Shown: positions 1 to 6,736 of the stretch, one piece after another
Position numbering within the stretch: position 1 is the stretch's first letter
Layout: every line of letters begins with the position of its first letter
Source: Waddliaceae bacterium
GTDB taxonomy: Bacteria > Chlamydiota > Chlamydiia > Chlamydiales > SLOH01
Length of the DNA stretch: 12,703 nt
Direction of reading: 5' to 3'
Assembly: GCA_007132595.1 (NCBI GenBank)
Contig: SLOH01000077.1
Coordinates: 1-12,703 of the forward strand
The notes under the pieces: model-generated
Databases searched by the model: none
What the model saw: the letters and a program-made list of their open reading frames with translations, nothing else
Told to the model about the DNA's origin: nothing
Made by a program: the position numbers and the translations under genes

Positions 1-1
1 A

Positions 2-451
2 GAGCTTCTTCGAGAAAATCAGATGCTCTACGCAGTCCTTATTGTAGATAAAGAGCAAGAGCAGACCCGGCTTTCCTGTGAGTGGTTAGAAGACTTATCG
101 GAAGCGAGTGAGGCGATGGTGGCCGAGTGCGATCAGGCGTATGACCGAGCAAAAAAGAAGGTTCTTCACTTTGCTAAGCGTAAAATGTTTCCAAGTAAAA
201 AACCGGAAGTTCCGGTTGAGAAGCCGAAAGTGTCAAAATATGCGCTTAAAGTGGATTTAGATGCGCTGCGTATGAGCCAAATTTTGCAAATCAAGGATCT
301 TCTACAAGAATACCCCGGGGATCTTCCCTTTGAACTTGAGTTTATGAAGGAGAAACAGGTGTTTGCCGAGCTTCAGCTTGATGTGAGTGTCTCGCCTAAA
401 ATCAAAGATCAACTGCAAAAGATCGGGAGTTTTCAAGAGATCACCTCTTGA
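2..451 (+). CDS. dnaE: DNA polymerase III subunit alpha, C-terminal fragment
   Basis: This is the last 149 residues of a reading frame that is already open at the left edge of the window, so the gene is truncated by the window and not by mutation. The fragment opens with ELLRENQMLYAVLIVDK and continues with LSCEWLEDL and a MVAECDQAYDRAKKK stretch. From memory this resembles the OB-fold and following region near the C-terminus of chlamydial and other bacterial DnaE proteins (replicative polymerase catalytic subunit, cytoplasmic replisome). The remainder (residues about 60-149) is Lys/Glu-rich and fits the divergent C-terminal region that contacts the clamp loader. The ATG at 23 is an internal methionine, not the start. 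The polymerase active site lies outside the window, so the call rests on the C-terminal resemblance alone. The next gene on this strand begins 184 bases downstream. Confidence 0.8.
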   Translation, partial: ELLRENQMLYAVLIVDKEQEQTRLSCEWLEDLSEASEAMVAECDQAYDRAKKKVLHFAKRKMFPSKKPEVPVEKPKVSKYALKVDLDALRMSQILQIKDLLQEYPGDLPFELEFMKEKQVFAELQLDVSVSPKIKDQLQKIGSFQEITS

Positions 452-551
452 TTATGTTTCTGGTCTGAATCACCCCGGCTGCCTTACATTTAGGGACCTT
501 AAGGTTAATTCAACTTTGCTTGTATTTTTTTCTAAAATTCAACGAGAGCAA

Positions 552-568
552 GAAGGCTTTAGGCCTTC
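552..568 (+). terminator. Possible terminator hairpin after dnaE
   Basis: A 6-bp perfect stem, GAAGGC (552-557) and GCCTTC (563-568), encloses a 5-base loop. It is followed by a weak T-rich stretch (cttaacgtcttttt). It sits about 100 bases after the dnaE stop and before the methyltransferase gene, a sensible place for termination. The stem is short and the T tract is interrupted, so this is only a candidate. Confidence 0.3.
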
Positions 569-594
569 CTTAACGTCTTTTTCATAGCGTCTAA

Positions 595-632
595 ATCCCT
601 GAAATGAATATATTACCCCCTAACTCAGGGAT
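595..632 (+). promoter_or_regulatory. Inverted repeat covering the methyltransferase ribosome binding site
   Basis: ATCCCTGA (595-602) and TCAGGGAT (625-632) are perfect 8-base complements separated by 22 bases. The right arm contains the AGGG (627-630) that is the best Shine-Dalgarno candidate for the ATG at 636. A TATATT at 609-614 inside the loop could be a -10 box, although no convincing -35 lies 16-18 bases upstream. If transcription started just after that box the left arm would be absent from the RNA. The hairpin would matter only for transcripts that start further upstream, for example read-through from dnaE. Confidence 0.35.
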
Positions 633-635
633 AAT

Positions 636-1334
636 ATGTGGTATAAAAACTGGTTTAATCAAGACTATCTTAACCTCTATTCCAAACGAGGAGAGTTAGA
701 GGGTGAAAAAGAGGTGGAATCGATCATTCAGCTGCTCTCTTTAAAGGGGTCTGAAAAAGTGATTGATCTTGGGTGCGGAGCCGGACGCCACTGCCACGCA
801 TTTGCAAGACTCGGTTTTGATATTACGGGACTTGACCAGTCAAAAGAGCTGATCGAGATTGCCAAAGAAGGGCCCGGGAAATTTATCCATGATGATATTC
901 TCTCTTTTTCCATGCCTGACACTTTTGATCTGGCACTCAGCCTATTCACTTCTTTCGGCTATTTTCGTAAAGATGACGACAATTTGAAATTGCTGAGCAA
1001 AGCGCAAGAGTCACTCAAAGTCGGCGGCACCTACTTTCTTGAATACTTACACCCCTTTTCTGTTAGAAAGAATCTTGTCCATGCTGAAACCTTGATTGTT
1101 GATCAAGAAATTGTGACGATTACGCGTCAAATCGAGGATGATATCGTAGTGAAGCGGATACTGTTTCCGGGACGATCATACGAGGAGCGAGTCAAACTCT
1201 ACAGTCGCCATCAGATTGAAAAGATGCTGAGTCAAGTGGGTCTTGAAATTCAAAATGTATGGAATGACTATCAAGGGAATCCTTTTAAAGAAGAAGGGGA
1301 CCGTCAAATTTTTCACGCAGTTCGAAGCAAATAA
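636..1334 (+). CDS. Class I SAM-dependent methyltransferase
   Basis: This 232-residue cytoplasmic protein should transfer a methyl group from S-adenosylmethionine to an unidentified substrate. Motif I, the SAM-binding glycine loop, is VIDLGCGAGRH at residues 42-52, and the acidic end of strand beta-2 is GLDQS at about 64-68. An HDDILSF segment near residue 89 fits motif II, and a VGGTYFLEYLHP segment near residue 128 fits the later beta-strand. The N-terminal WFNQDYLNLYSKR resembles a family of small bacterial Methyltransf_11/25-type enzymes of unknown target. The ATG at 636 follows AGGG with a 5-base spacer, which supports this start. The gene stands alone on the plus strand between dnaE and the oppositely directed omcB. 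No substrate can be inferred from neighbours; RNA, protein or a small molecule are all possible. Confidence 0.85.
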   Translation: MWYKNWFNQDYLNLYSKRGELEGEKEVESIIQLLSLKGSEKVIDLGCGAGRHCHAFARLGFDITGLDQSKELIEIAKEGPGKFIHDDILSFSMPDTFDLALSLFTSFGYFRKDDDNLKLLSKAQESLKVGGTYFLEYLHPFSVRKNLVHAETLIVDQEIVTITRQIEDDIVVKRILFPGRSYEERVKLYSRHQIEKMLSQVGLEIQNVWNDYQGNPFKEEGDRQIFHAVRSK

Positions 1335-1379
1335 AATAATTACTGAATACAGCCTATTCATTCTTTTTCTTTACAGAAC

Positions 1380-1408
1380 AAAAAAAAGCGGCCTCATTTG
1401 AGGCCGCT
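1380..1408 (-). terminator. Rho-independent terminator of the omc cluster
   Basis: A perfect 10-bp stem, AGCGGCCTCA (1387-1396) and TGAGGCCGCT (1399-1408), has a nominal 2-base loop. In practice the inner pairs open to give a larger loop. Read on the minus strand, the stem lies just after the omcB stop codon and is followed by eight T (1387-1380), a textbook intrinsic terminator. On the plus strand the stem follows the methyltransferase stop by about 50 bases but lacks a T tract, so it serves mainly the minus strand. Confidence 0.88.
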
Positions 1409-1439
1409 TATTCAGTAAGCTGTCTATTATAGACTCGCT

Positions 1440-3014
1440 TTAGTTCACAATCGTACTTTCTTGTTGTGTGATTGGCGATCCGAATGTGTCTGATGACACT
1501 TCGGTCATGATTCGAGCATCACCTGGGCGATTCGCTCGAGCTCTGATACGATACTTCAACGTCTGTCTTGGCGAGAAGTTGTCGTATGGCTCAAATGTCA
1601 CTGTTCCATTTGAAATAGAACCAGGTGAATCACCTGAAACGCTTACAGGCACAATTTCCGATGGGAATCGAACAACAACACGTACGTTGTCATCTTGTTC
1701 AGACCCTTGGTTAACAATCGTAATTGTGTATGTTGTAAAGTCGCCAACGCAGATTGGATCTTCTGAATCAACGATGCAAACGTTTAGCGCAGCAGAACCT
1801 CTCCAACGAGTGCCGATCTCATCTGAATCACAGCATCCTTGGCAAGTTTTTACAGATGCTCGGTTAGTAAAGCAACCAGCTGTGCATGTTGTCAACGTAA
1901 TGTTAAATGTCACAGACTCGTTAACATCTAGACTACGAAGTCTCCAAACCGCCTGATTCCCGTTGACTCTTGCACCTTCTGCAGCAACAATAGATGTTCC
2001 GCTTGGAGCGCAATCGGTCACAACGACATCAGTAAGTGGCTTATCACCGGTGTTACGTACCGTTACAGTGTAATCAGCGCTCTCGCCGATTTGCATTTGT
2101 TGTGGCCCATCTTTAATGAGTTCAACATCGCAAACGCAAATGCATGTGCATGCTTGGCAAGAAACTGAATCTGCATTGGAAGAAGTTACAACAGCAGTAT
2201 TGCAAACCTCGCCACGTGCGCAAGCTTGTGCGCAAATGTTCACTGTTTTTGACTCACAAGGAGCTAGTGAACCTAAGCGGTAAGTTAATGTGCTTTGGCC
2301 GCTTGCATGCAGTACGCCTTCTGGAAGAGTGTCTCTAACAACAACATCTTCTGCAGCGCAGCTTCCGCGGTTTGTCACTGTGATTGTGTAATTAATCGGA
2401 TCTCCTGGGCAAACTTCCTCAGGTCCGCATTTTTGACATACTAACCAAGGCTTTGCACAGAGTATAGCGCAAAAACGAACAGGAGTTGCTTTCGCACAGA
2501 AACATGCGCATAGTTCTCCTTCGCATTGGCACTCAACCCACACTTTCGCGTGTCTCACTTCACCGGCTCTCATTGAGCCAAAGTGGAAAGTTAGCTCTTT
2601 TCCGTCTACGTCAGCAGATGGATGGCTACGCTCGTAAGTGACGCCATCTGGCAAATGGACAGAGACTTCGACATCGCACACGTCTTTACATGCACAGACT
2701 TCAAATTCAATCGGGTATTGATCTCCCAACATACACATTTCTGGGTTACTTGCGGTAACGGTAATTCCATCAACACAATCTAACTCATTTGTATTTGGGT
2801 AACGGCACTGCGGGGCAGGCTTACATAGTGGTTCGCAGCATGGGTCCGGGCAGACTGCCGGGCAGTCAGCTGGAGGACATGGTGATGGACATTCCATCCC
2901 ATAGTGTTGCTCAGCAATGTTTGTGTATCCATCGCTACTGGAGCAGCCTGTCCACATCAGCGTTGTCGCACACATTACGAGTAATGAAGCAACAAATCCG
3001 AATTGTCTTTTCAT
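1440..3014 (-). CDS. omcB: Large cysteine-rich outer membrane complex protein OmcB
   Basis: This is the 524-residue homologue of the chlamydial 60-kDa cysteine-rich protein, a periplasm-facing component of the disulfide-crosslinked elementary-body envelope. Residues 1-23 form a signal peptide (K2, R3, then a hydrophobic run). It ends at MWTGC with Cys24, which fits a permissive lipobox although Chlamydia OmcB is not regarded as a lipoprotein. Residues 42-70 are a Cys/Pro ladder (CPSPC, DPCCEPLC). Four DUF11-like beta-sandwich repeats follow at about 82-180, 188-290, 296-400 and 411-524, each with an INYTITVTNRGS-type core. I count 43 cysteines, the last at 422, so the C-terminal hundred residues have none. 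The C-terminal repeat (VCIVDSEDPICVGD, VSSDTFGSP) matches Chlamydia OmcB closely from memory. The ATG at 3014 has AGGAG (3021-3025) six bases upstream. Chlamydia OmcB is about 553 residues; the shortfall is in the N-terminus. Confidence 0.95.
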   Translation of the reverse strand: MKRQFGFVASLLVMCATTLMWTGCSSSDGYTNIAEQHYGMECPSPCPPADCPAVCPDPCCEPLCKPAPQCRYPNTNELDCVDGITVTASNPEMCMLGDQYPIEFEVCACKDVCDVEVSVHLPDGVTYERSHPSADVDGKELTFHFGSMRAGEVRHAKVWVECQCEGELCACFCAKATPVRFCAILCAKPWLVCQKCGPEEVCPGDPINYTITVTNRGSCAAEDVVVRDTLPEGVLHASGQSTLTYRLGSLAPCESKTVNICAQACARGEVCNTAVVTSSNADSVSCQACTCICVCDVELIKDGPQQMQIGESADYTVTVRNTGDKPLTDVVVTDCAPSGTSIVAAEGARVNGNQAVWRLRSLDVNESVTFNITLTTCTAGCFTNRASVKTCQGCCDSDEIGTRWRGSAALNVCIVDSEDPICVGDFTTYTITIVNQGSEQDDNVRVVVRFPSEIVPVSVSGDSPGSISNGTVTFEPYDNFSPRQTLKYRIRARANRPGDARIMTEVSSDTFGSPITQQESTIVN

Positions 3015-3097
3015 GTATGACTCCTAATTTTCATAGTTAAAAAAGTTTCAAGTTGTGACTTCCTTAAAATCAGATTAAGAAAATGACATCTTTAAAC

Positions 3098-3328
3098 TTA
3101 TCTGGTCATCTCCCGATAGCAGCAGGTCGGGCATTTTTTTTCTTTTCCCCAGCCTTCCGGAGAGTAAAGGGGTCTGTATCTTTCATCCCAAGAAGAAACA
3201 AAAGGATCTTCGCATGGAGTGGCCGGTTGTTTGAGTTTTCCACACGCATAATAGGCAGATTCGATACTGCAGCTGGTAAGTGAAATTAGAGAGAAAAGTA
3301 AGACTGCTCTATTAAGTTTTCTCTTCAA
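3098..3328 (-). CDS. Small cysteine-containing lipoprotein with TTG start
   Basis: The reading frame runs back to an ATG at 3415, but the better start is the TTG at 3328. It is preceded by AGGA with a six-base spacer and places a classical lipoprotein signal at the N-terminus: KRK, then AVLLFSLISLTSC. The lipobox is LTSC with Cys20 as the lipidated residue. The mature part is about 57 residues with Cys29, Cys39, Cys66, Cys69 and Cys70, and an aromatic middle (Trp47, Tyr51, Tyr55, Trp60). The C-terminus reads KKCPTCCYREMTR. I do not recognise it as a named family. It lies between the omcA-like gene (92 bases upstream) and omcB (83 bases downstream) on the same strand. A periplasmic or outer-membrane partner in the disulfide network is a reasonable inference. 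In Chlamydia omcA and omcB are adjacent with no gene between them. Confidence 0.72.
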   Translation of the reverse strand: MKRKLNRAVLLFSLISLTSCSIESAYYACGKLKQPATPCEDPFVSSWDERYRPLYSPEGWGKEKKCPTCCYREMTR

Positions 3329-3367
3329 TGTTCTTCCTAGCCTCTCATGTTTTATTCGATTCGCAGA

Positions 3368-3410
3368 GGGAAGTGTATTCCCCCTGCGCAGTTTGGTACT
3401 TTTCAGTACC
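3368..3410 (-). promoter_or_regulatory. Structured RNA segment between omcA and the small lipoprotein gene
   Basis: Three compact inverted repeats are packed in 43 bases. GGTACT/AGTACC (3395-3400 with 3405-3410) reads on the minus strand as a 6-bp stem closed by a GAAA tetraloop. CTGCGCAG (3384-3391) is palindromic. GGGAA/TTCCC (3368-3372 with 3378-3382) encloses five bases. No T tract follows on the minus strand, so this does not look like a standard terminator. It could slow decay, block read-through or set the ratio of omcA to downstream message, but function is inferred only from structure and position. Confidence 0.4.
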
Positions 3411-3420
3411 CCCATGCTTC

Positions 3421-3681
3421 CTAGCGGTATCTTGGGCTAGGGCAAGTTGGGCATGCTGGTGGGCATGGCTGTGGGCATGGCTGCGGGCACACTTTTGGTG
3501 GGCATGGCTGTGGGCATGGCTGTGGGCAGACAGGCTGTGGAGGACATGGAGCCGGACAACAAGGTTTTGGACAAGGTTGTGGGCATGGGTCTGGACAGTA
3601 GCTGTCACAGCAGCAGCTTGTTAATACAAAAGCCATCGCTAAAAGTGCGAATGATGATGATAAAACTTTTGATAGTTTCAT
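3421..3681 (-). CDS. omcA: Small cysteine/proline-rich outer membrane complex lipoprotein, OmcA-like
   Basis: This 86-residue protein has a clear lipoprotein signal: MKLSK, a hydrophobic core, and the lipobox LTSC with Cys23. The mature 64 residues hold 17 Cys and 26 Pro, arranged mostly as a CPxP tetrad (Cys33, 37, 41; 52, 56, 60; 65, 69, 73, 77). The segment at residues 51-63 is repeated at 64-76. Chlamydia OmcA, the 9-kDa cysteine-rich lipoprotein of the elementary-body envelope, is of the same length, also has an SSCC-type lipobox, and is encoded just upstream of omcB. The identification therefore rests on size, signal, Cys content and position rather than on residue-by-residue similarity. 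The ATG at 3681 has AGGAG (3688-3692) six bases upstream. The reading frame itself, rather than the His/Ala-rich frame that overlaps it, is supported by this site and the signal peptide. Confidence 0.85.
   Translation of the reverse strand: MKLSKVLSSSFALLAMAFVLTSCCCDSYCPDPCPQPCPKPCCPAPCPPQPVCPQPCPQPCPPKVCPQPCPQPCPPACPTCPSPRYR
3458..3528 (-). repeat. 39-bp tandem duplication within omcA-like gene
   Basis: A 32-base block beginning ggtgggcatggctgtgggc occurs at 3458-3489 and again at 3497-3528 with one difference (C versus T near the end), giving a period of 39 bases or 13 codons. Each block is itself built of shorter repeats around GGGCATGGCTGT that encode the CPQP tetrad on the minus strand. 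The period is a multiple of three, so copy-number change would keep the reading frame and only lengthen or shorten the Cys-Pro ladder. Confidence 0.9.
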
Positions 3682-3916
3682 GATGTACTCCTATGTTTTG
3701 GTTTCCTAAATTCAAATATTTTTAACCAATCTTAAGGAAGGTTTGCCTTACTTGACACAGACCCCCCTAAAACAAAAAGGTTTTTGACTAATTTACATAC
3801 GTGTTAGCAGATAAATGTTCCAGTATAATTTTTCCTTTTCACCAACTTTTTTTTGAGCAAAAAATGTAAGTGACTAGTTCATACCGGCTTAGAGGAAGAA
3901 TACTGTAAAGAAGTTT
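3682..3916 (-). promoter_or_regulatory. Gene-free region upstream of omcA, presumed omc promoter and leader
   Basis: These 235 bases between nadK and the omcA-like gene hold no credible coding sequence and should carry the promoter of the omc cluster. No strong sigma-70-like promoter is visible on the minus strand; TATACT (3827-3822) is a possible -10 without a good -35. An imperfect hairpin (AAGGAAGG at 3734-3741 with CCTTACTT at 3746-3753, one mismatch) lies in the presumed leader. In Chlamydia the omcAB promoter is late and is repressed by EUO; whether such an operator exists here cannot be judged by eye. Confidence 0.4.
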
Positions 3917-4765
3917 TCATAACTTTTTTGACTTGCCGGACCATCCAAGCTTACATCTCAACGTGGAGAAGTAATCTGTTTGTGGCAAAATGACAATACG
4001 AAATTTTTTATGTGAGGGGGTGAGGCGGTAGACATCACCTGTCTTGAGTTTGCCGATAAAAATACCATCACTATGGACTTCTATCGGATCATGAAGACTC
4101 GTATATTGAATTTGAATTTCTTGTTCCGGCATAAGAACAATCGGCCGATTGGAGATTGTGTGCGGACAGATAGGAGTGAGAATAAACGCCTCTAAGTTCG
4201 GTGTGAGGATTGGACCACCGGCGCCAAGTGAATAAGCTGTCGATCCGCAAGGCGTTGCAAAAATGACCCCGTCTCCTGAAAAAGTGTTAAGATACGCACC
4301 ATCGACATGAATTGCCAACTCAACAAGTGAGGGAATATTTGCGCGATGGAAGGTGAAATCATTGACTGAGGAGCACTCTTTGCCCTCTGAGTCTACTCCA
4401 CGCATCATCAACCTCTCTTGAACAGAATATTTTCCCTGTAGAAGATTTGCAAGAGAGGGGTAAATGTCGGTGACAACTAAATCCGCCATAAATCCCAAGC
4501 TTCCCAAGTTTACTCCAAGAACGGGGATGTGATGGTCGGGGTAGTTGTGCATATAACGCAAGATCGTTCCGTCTCCACCAAGAGTAATGACAAAGTCGAT
4601 CTCTGTCGGATCTATAGAGGAGAGGGGTTTTGAGGCCAACTCTTGGGTCTCTAACTCCTCAACGACAACTTCAACATCGTGATTGCGCAGATAGTCGCGG
4701 ATTCCGATCGCAATATTTTTTGAGCCTTCAAGTTTGGAGTTTCGATAAAGAAAAATAGTTGTCAC
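3917..4765 (-). CDS. nadK: NAD kinase
   Basis: This 282-residue cytoplasmic enzyme phosphorylates NAD to NADP using ATP or polyphosphate, supplying the cell's NADP pool. The family signature GGDGT is at residues 63-67, followed by NLGSLGF at 86-92. The conserved Asn-acidic pair appears as ND (135-136). The glycine-rich substrate segment GDGVIFATPCGSTAYSLGAG starts at 164. A CPHTISNRPIV motif and a C-terminal SDG segment complete the fold. The length is usual for bacterial NadK. The start is GTG at 4765, with AAGGG about nine bases upstream; there is no in-frame ATG giving a better N-terminus, and TTIFLYRN fits the first beta-strand. It follows dxs by 66 bases, with a possible promoter in the gap, and precedes the omc cluster. 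Confidence 0.95.
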   Translation of the reverse strand: MTTIFLYRNSKLEGSKNIAIGIRDYLRNHDVEVVVEELETQELASKPLSSIDPTEIDFVITLGGDGTILRYMHNYPDHHIPVLGVNLGSLGFMADLVVTDIYPSLANLLQGKYSVQERLMMRGVDSEGKECSSVNDFTFHRANIPSLVELAIHVDGAYLNTFSGDGVIFATPCGSTAYSLGAGGPILTPNLEAFILTPICPHTISNRPIVLMPEQEIQIQYTSLHDPIEVHSDGIFIGKLKTGDVYRLTPSHKKFRIVILPQTDYFSTLRCKLGWSGKSKKL

Positions 4766-4799
4766 GATGCTAACCCTTGAGGAACTGCTTTAATCAGTT

Positions 4800-4805
4800 A
4801 GTATA
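4800..4805 (-). promoter_or_regulatory. Candidate -10 element for nadK
   Basis: On the minus strand the dxs-nadK gap contains TATACT (4805-4800) just after an A/T-only run, about 35 bases before the GTG start. No TTGACA-like -35 lies 17 bases upstream, although chlamydial promoters are often weak at -35. nadK may instead be read from the xseA promoter. Confidence 0.25.
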
Positions 4806-4831
4806 TAAAAAAAATTAAAAATGCGATGGAT

Positions 4832-6736
4832 TTAATGAACTTTTTGAGCCTTCATTTTTGGGGTAAATGCGAATGTTTGAGTGATTTGGTCAGTAATTTT
4901 GTCAGGAGTAAGGCCAAGTGTGTCCAGAATGTCTTTATATCCGCCATGCTCGACAAAGGTTTCAGGAATTCCGATATTTAACACTTCAATATTGGAATAC
5001 CCCTTTGACATTAGAAAGTGATTGACAATTGCGCCCATTCCGGAAACAACTGAGTGCTCTTCGATGGTCACAAGCCGCTTTTGTTTAGAGAGAAGTTCGC
5101 ATAGAAGTTCTGAATCCAACGGTTTAATAAAAACGGGGTCGACAACAGTGGCATTAATCCCTTTTTCTTGCAGTTTTTTGCATACTTCTAAGGCTGTTTG
5201 ACACATATGTCCGAGAGCGAGAATCAACAGGTCGTCGCCTCTCTCAAGGATTTCAGCCTCACCGGGAACGCGTTTTTTTAGCTCTCCTTCTAAGAGATCA
5301 GTGGGTTGATTCGGGTAGCGGATCGCCGTTGGATATCCCCAATCGAAAGAGGATTGCATCAGCTCTTTTAGGACTTTTCCGCAGCGCGGTTGGCAAATAA
5401 TCATATTTGGCATTGCGTTAAGGAAGGAAATATCATAAATGCCGTGATGAGTGACTCCGTCTCCGGCAGAAAGACCTGCTCTGTCAATAGCAAAAACAAC
5501 CGGGATTTCTTGGATGCATACATCGTGAAAAAGGTTGTCAAATGCGCGCTGCAAAAAGGTCCCGTAGATTGACACAACCACCCGTTTTGATCTGTCGCTT
5601 GCGATTCCTCCGGCGAAAGTCACGGCGTGTGATTCCGCAATACCGACATCAATGCAGCGTTCGGGAAATTTTTCCATCATTGAATCGAGCCTGGATCCGG
5701 AGGACATTGCCGGGGTCACAACTACAATACGTTCATCGTCTTCTGCCATCTTTAATAGATGATTTCCAAAAACTTTGGGAAATGTCGGTTTTGTCGAGGG
5801 CTGAGGAATAAAGGTCCCTGTATCCTTATAGAAAGGTTTTGCTCCATGGTAGGTGCATGGGTTTTCCATTGCCGTTGACATCCCATTCCCTTTGTTTGTC
5901 AGTACGTGAATGATGACCGGCCATTGGGAATCTTTAACACCTTCAAATGCATCGATCAATTTTTTGATGTCATGCCCATCGATCGGACCGATATAAGAGA
6001 GCCCAAAGTGGTCGAAAAACGCAGCCGGACTTACAAGATTTTTAAGGGAATCTGTGAGTTTGCGGCCTTGATTGGAAAGTAAACTGCCGAGGGTTGGGAT
6101 CTTTGAAACGATCGCATCAATTTCTTGGTGGAGGCGATGGGTTGTCGGATTGCTGAGCAGTCGGCTTAAGATATGGGTGATTGCACCGACATTTTTAGAG
6201 ATAGACATGCGGTTATCGTTAAGAACAACAATAAACTTTTTTAGGTCGCGTGAAACATTATTGAGCGCCTCATACGCCATTCCGCAGGTAAGTGTGGCAT
6301 CTCCGATCACAGGAAGAATATATTCTTCCCCTTTTTCTAAATCTCTTGCGGCCGCTTGCCCCAGTGCAAGAGACATTGCTGTTCCGGCGTGGCCGGCATG
6401 AAAGTGGTCGTGTTCCGACTCTTTAGGATGAGAAAATCCGCACAAGCCGTCTGTTTGACGAATTTTATCAAATCGATCATCTCGGCCGGTCAGAAGTTTA
6501 TGTGTATAAGTCTGATGGCTCACGTCCCAAATGAATTTGTCGGTCGGGGAGTTGAACACTTTATGAAGCGCAAGCGTCAGCTCAATCGCCCCTAAGTTTG
6601 ACGCGAGGTGCCCGCCGTTTTTTGACATGACCTCGATGATGCGCTCGTGAATTTCTTTCGCAAGTGCATTCAGCTCCTCAATCGAGAAGTTTTTGATTTG
6701 ATCAGGGGTGTGAATCTGGGATAAAAGTGATTTCAT
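4832..6736 (-). CDS. dxs: 1-deoxy-D-xylulose-5-phosphate synthase
   Basis: This 634-residue thiamine-diphosphate enzyme condenses pyruvate with glyceraldehyde 3-phosphate, the first step of the MEP isoprenoid pathway. The length is typical. Visible landmarks are [10 protein letters not shown] at 41-50, [10 protein letters not shown] at 113-122, and the ThDP/Mg motif [16 protein letters not shown] at 145-160 with the partner NDN at 173-175. The catalytic glutamate is in [13 protein letters not shown] (Glu367), and the pyrimidine-domain signature is [15 protein letters not shown] at 417-431. The usual GDG is GDA here, with the metal-binding Asp kept. The ATG at 6736 overlaps the xseB stop by four bases (ATGA) and has no clear Shine-Dalgarno, so translation is probably coupled to xseB. 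The tpiA gene, which makes glyceraldehyde 3-phosphate available, lies nearby. Confidence 0.97.
   Translation of the reverse strand: MKSLLSQIHTPDQIKNFSIEELNALAKEIHERIIEVMSKNGGHLASNLGAIELTLALHKVFNSPTDKFIWDVSHQTYTHKLLTGRDDRFDKIRQTDGLCGFSHPKESEHDHFHAGHAGTAMSLALGQAAARDLEKGEEYILPVIGDATLTCGMAYEALNNVSRDLKKFIVVLNDNRMSISKNVGAITHILSRLLSNPTTHRLHQEIDAIVSKIPTLGSLLSNQGRKLTDSLKNLVSPAAFFDHFGLSYIGPIDGHDIKKLIDAFEGVKDSQWPVIIHVLTNKGNGMSTAMENPCTYHGAKPFYKDTGTFIPQPSTKPTFPKVFGNHLLKMAEDDERIVVVTPAMSSGSRLDSMMEKFPERCIDVGIAESHAVTFAGGIASDRSKRVVVSIYGTFLQRAFDNLFHDVCIQEIPVVFAIDRAGLSAGDGVTHHGIYDISFLNAMPNMIICQPRCGKVLKELMQSSFDWGYPTAIRYPNQPTDLLEGELKKRVPGEAEILERGDDLLILALGHMCQTALEVCKKLQEKGINATVVDPVFIKPLDSELLCELLSKQKRLVTIEEHSVVSGMGAIVNHFLMSKGYSNIEVLNIGIPETFVEHGGYKDILDTLGLTPDKITDQITQTFAFTPKMKAQKVH

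Noticed and set aside
387..587. 66-residue plus-strand frame overlapping the end of dnaE
   Set aside because: Out of frame with dnaE for its first third, ends in the intergenic hairpin, and has no recognisable feature.
1468..1956. 162-residue plus-strand frame opposite the omcB 3' half
   Set aside because: Antisense shadow of omcB, whose homology, signal and ribosome site are clear.
3345..3608. Minus-strand His/Ala-rich frame (AHSHAHSHAH type) overlapping the omcA-like gene
   Set aside because: It is the out-of-frame reading of the same CPQP-coding DNA repeats. It has no signal peptide or Shine-Dalgarno and runs across the hairpin-rich gap, whereas the overlapping frame has a lipobox and AGGAG.
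3328..3683. Plus-strand Trp-rich and Gly/Met-Ala-Val repeat frames opposite omcA
   Set aside because: Low-complexity antisense shadows of the repeat; no ribosome site and no family resemblance.
3752..3829. Perfect TTGACA (3752-3757) and TATAAT (3824-3829) on the plus strand upstream of omcA
   Set aside because: They are 66 bases apart, each without a partner at 16-18 bases, and would drive transcription antisense to nadK with no plus-strand gene until 8440.
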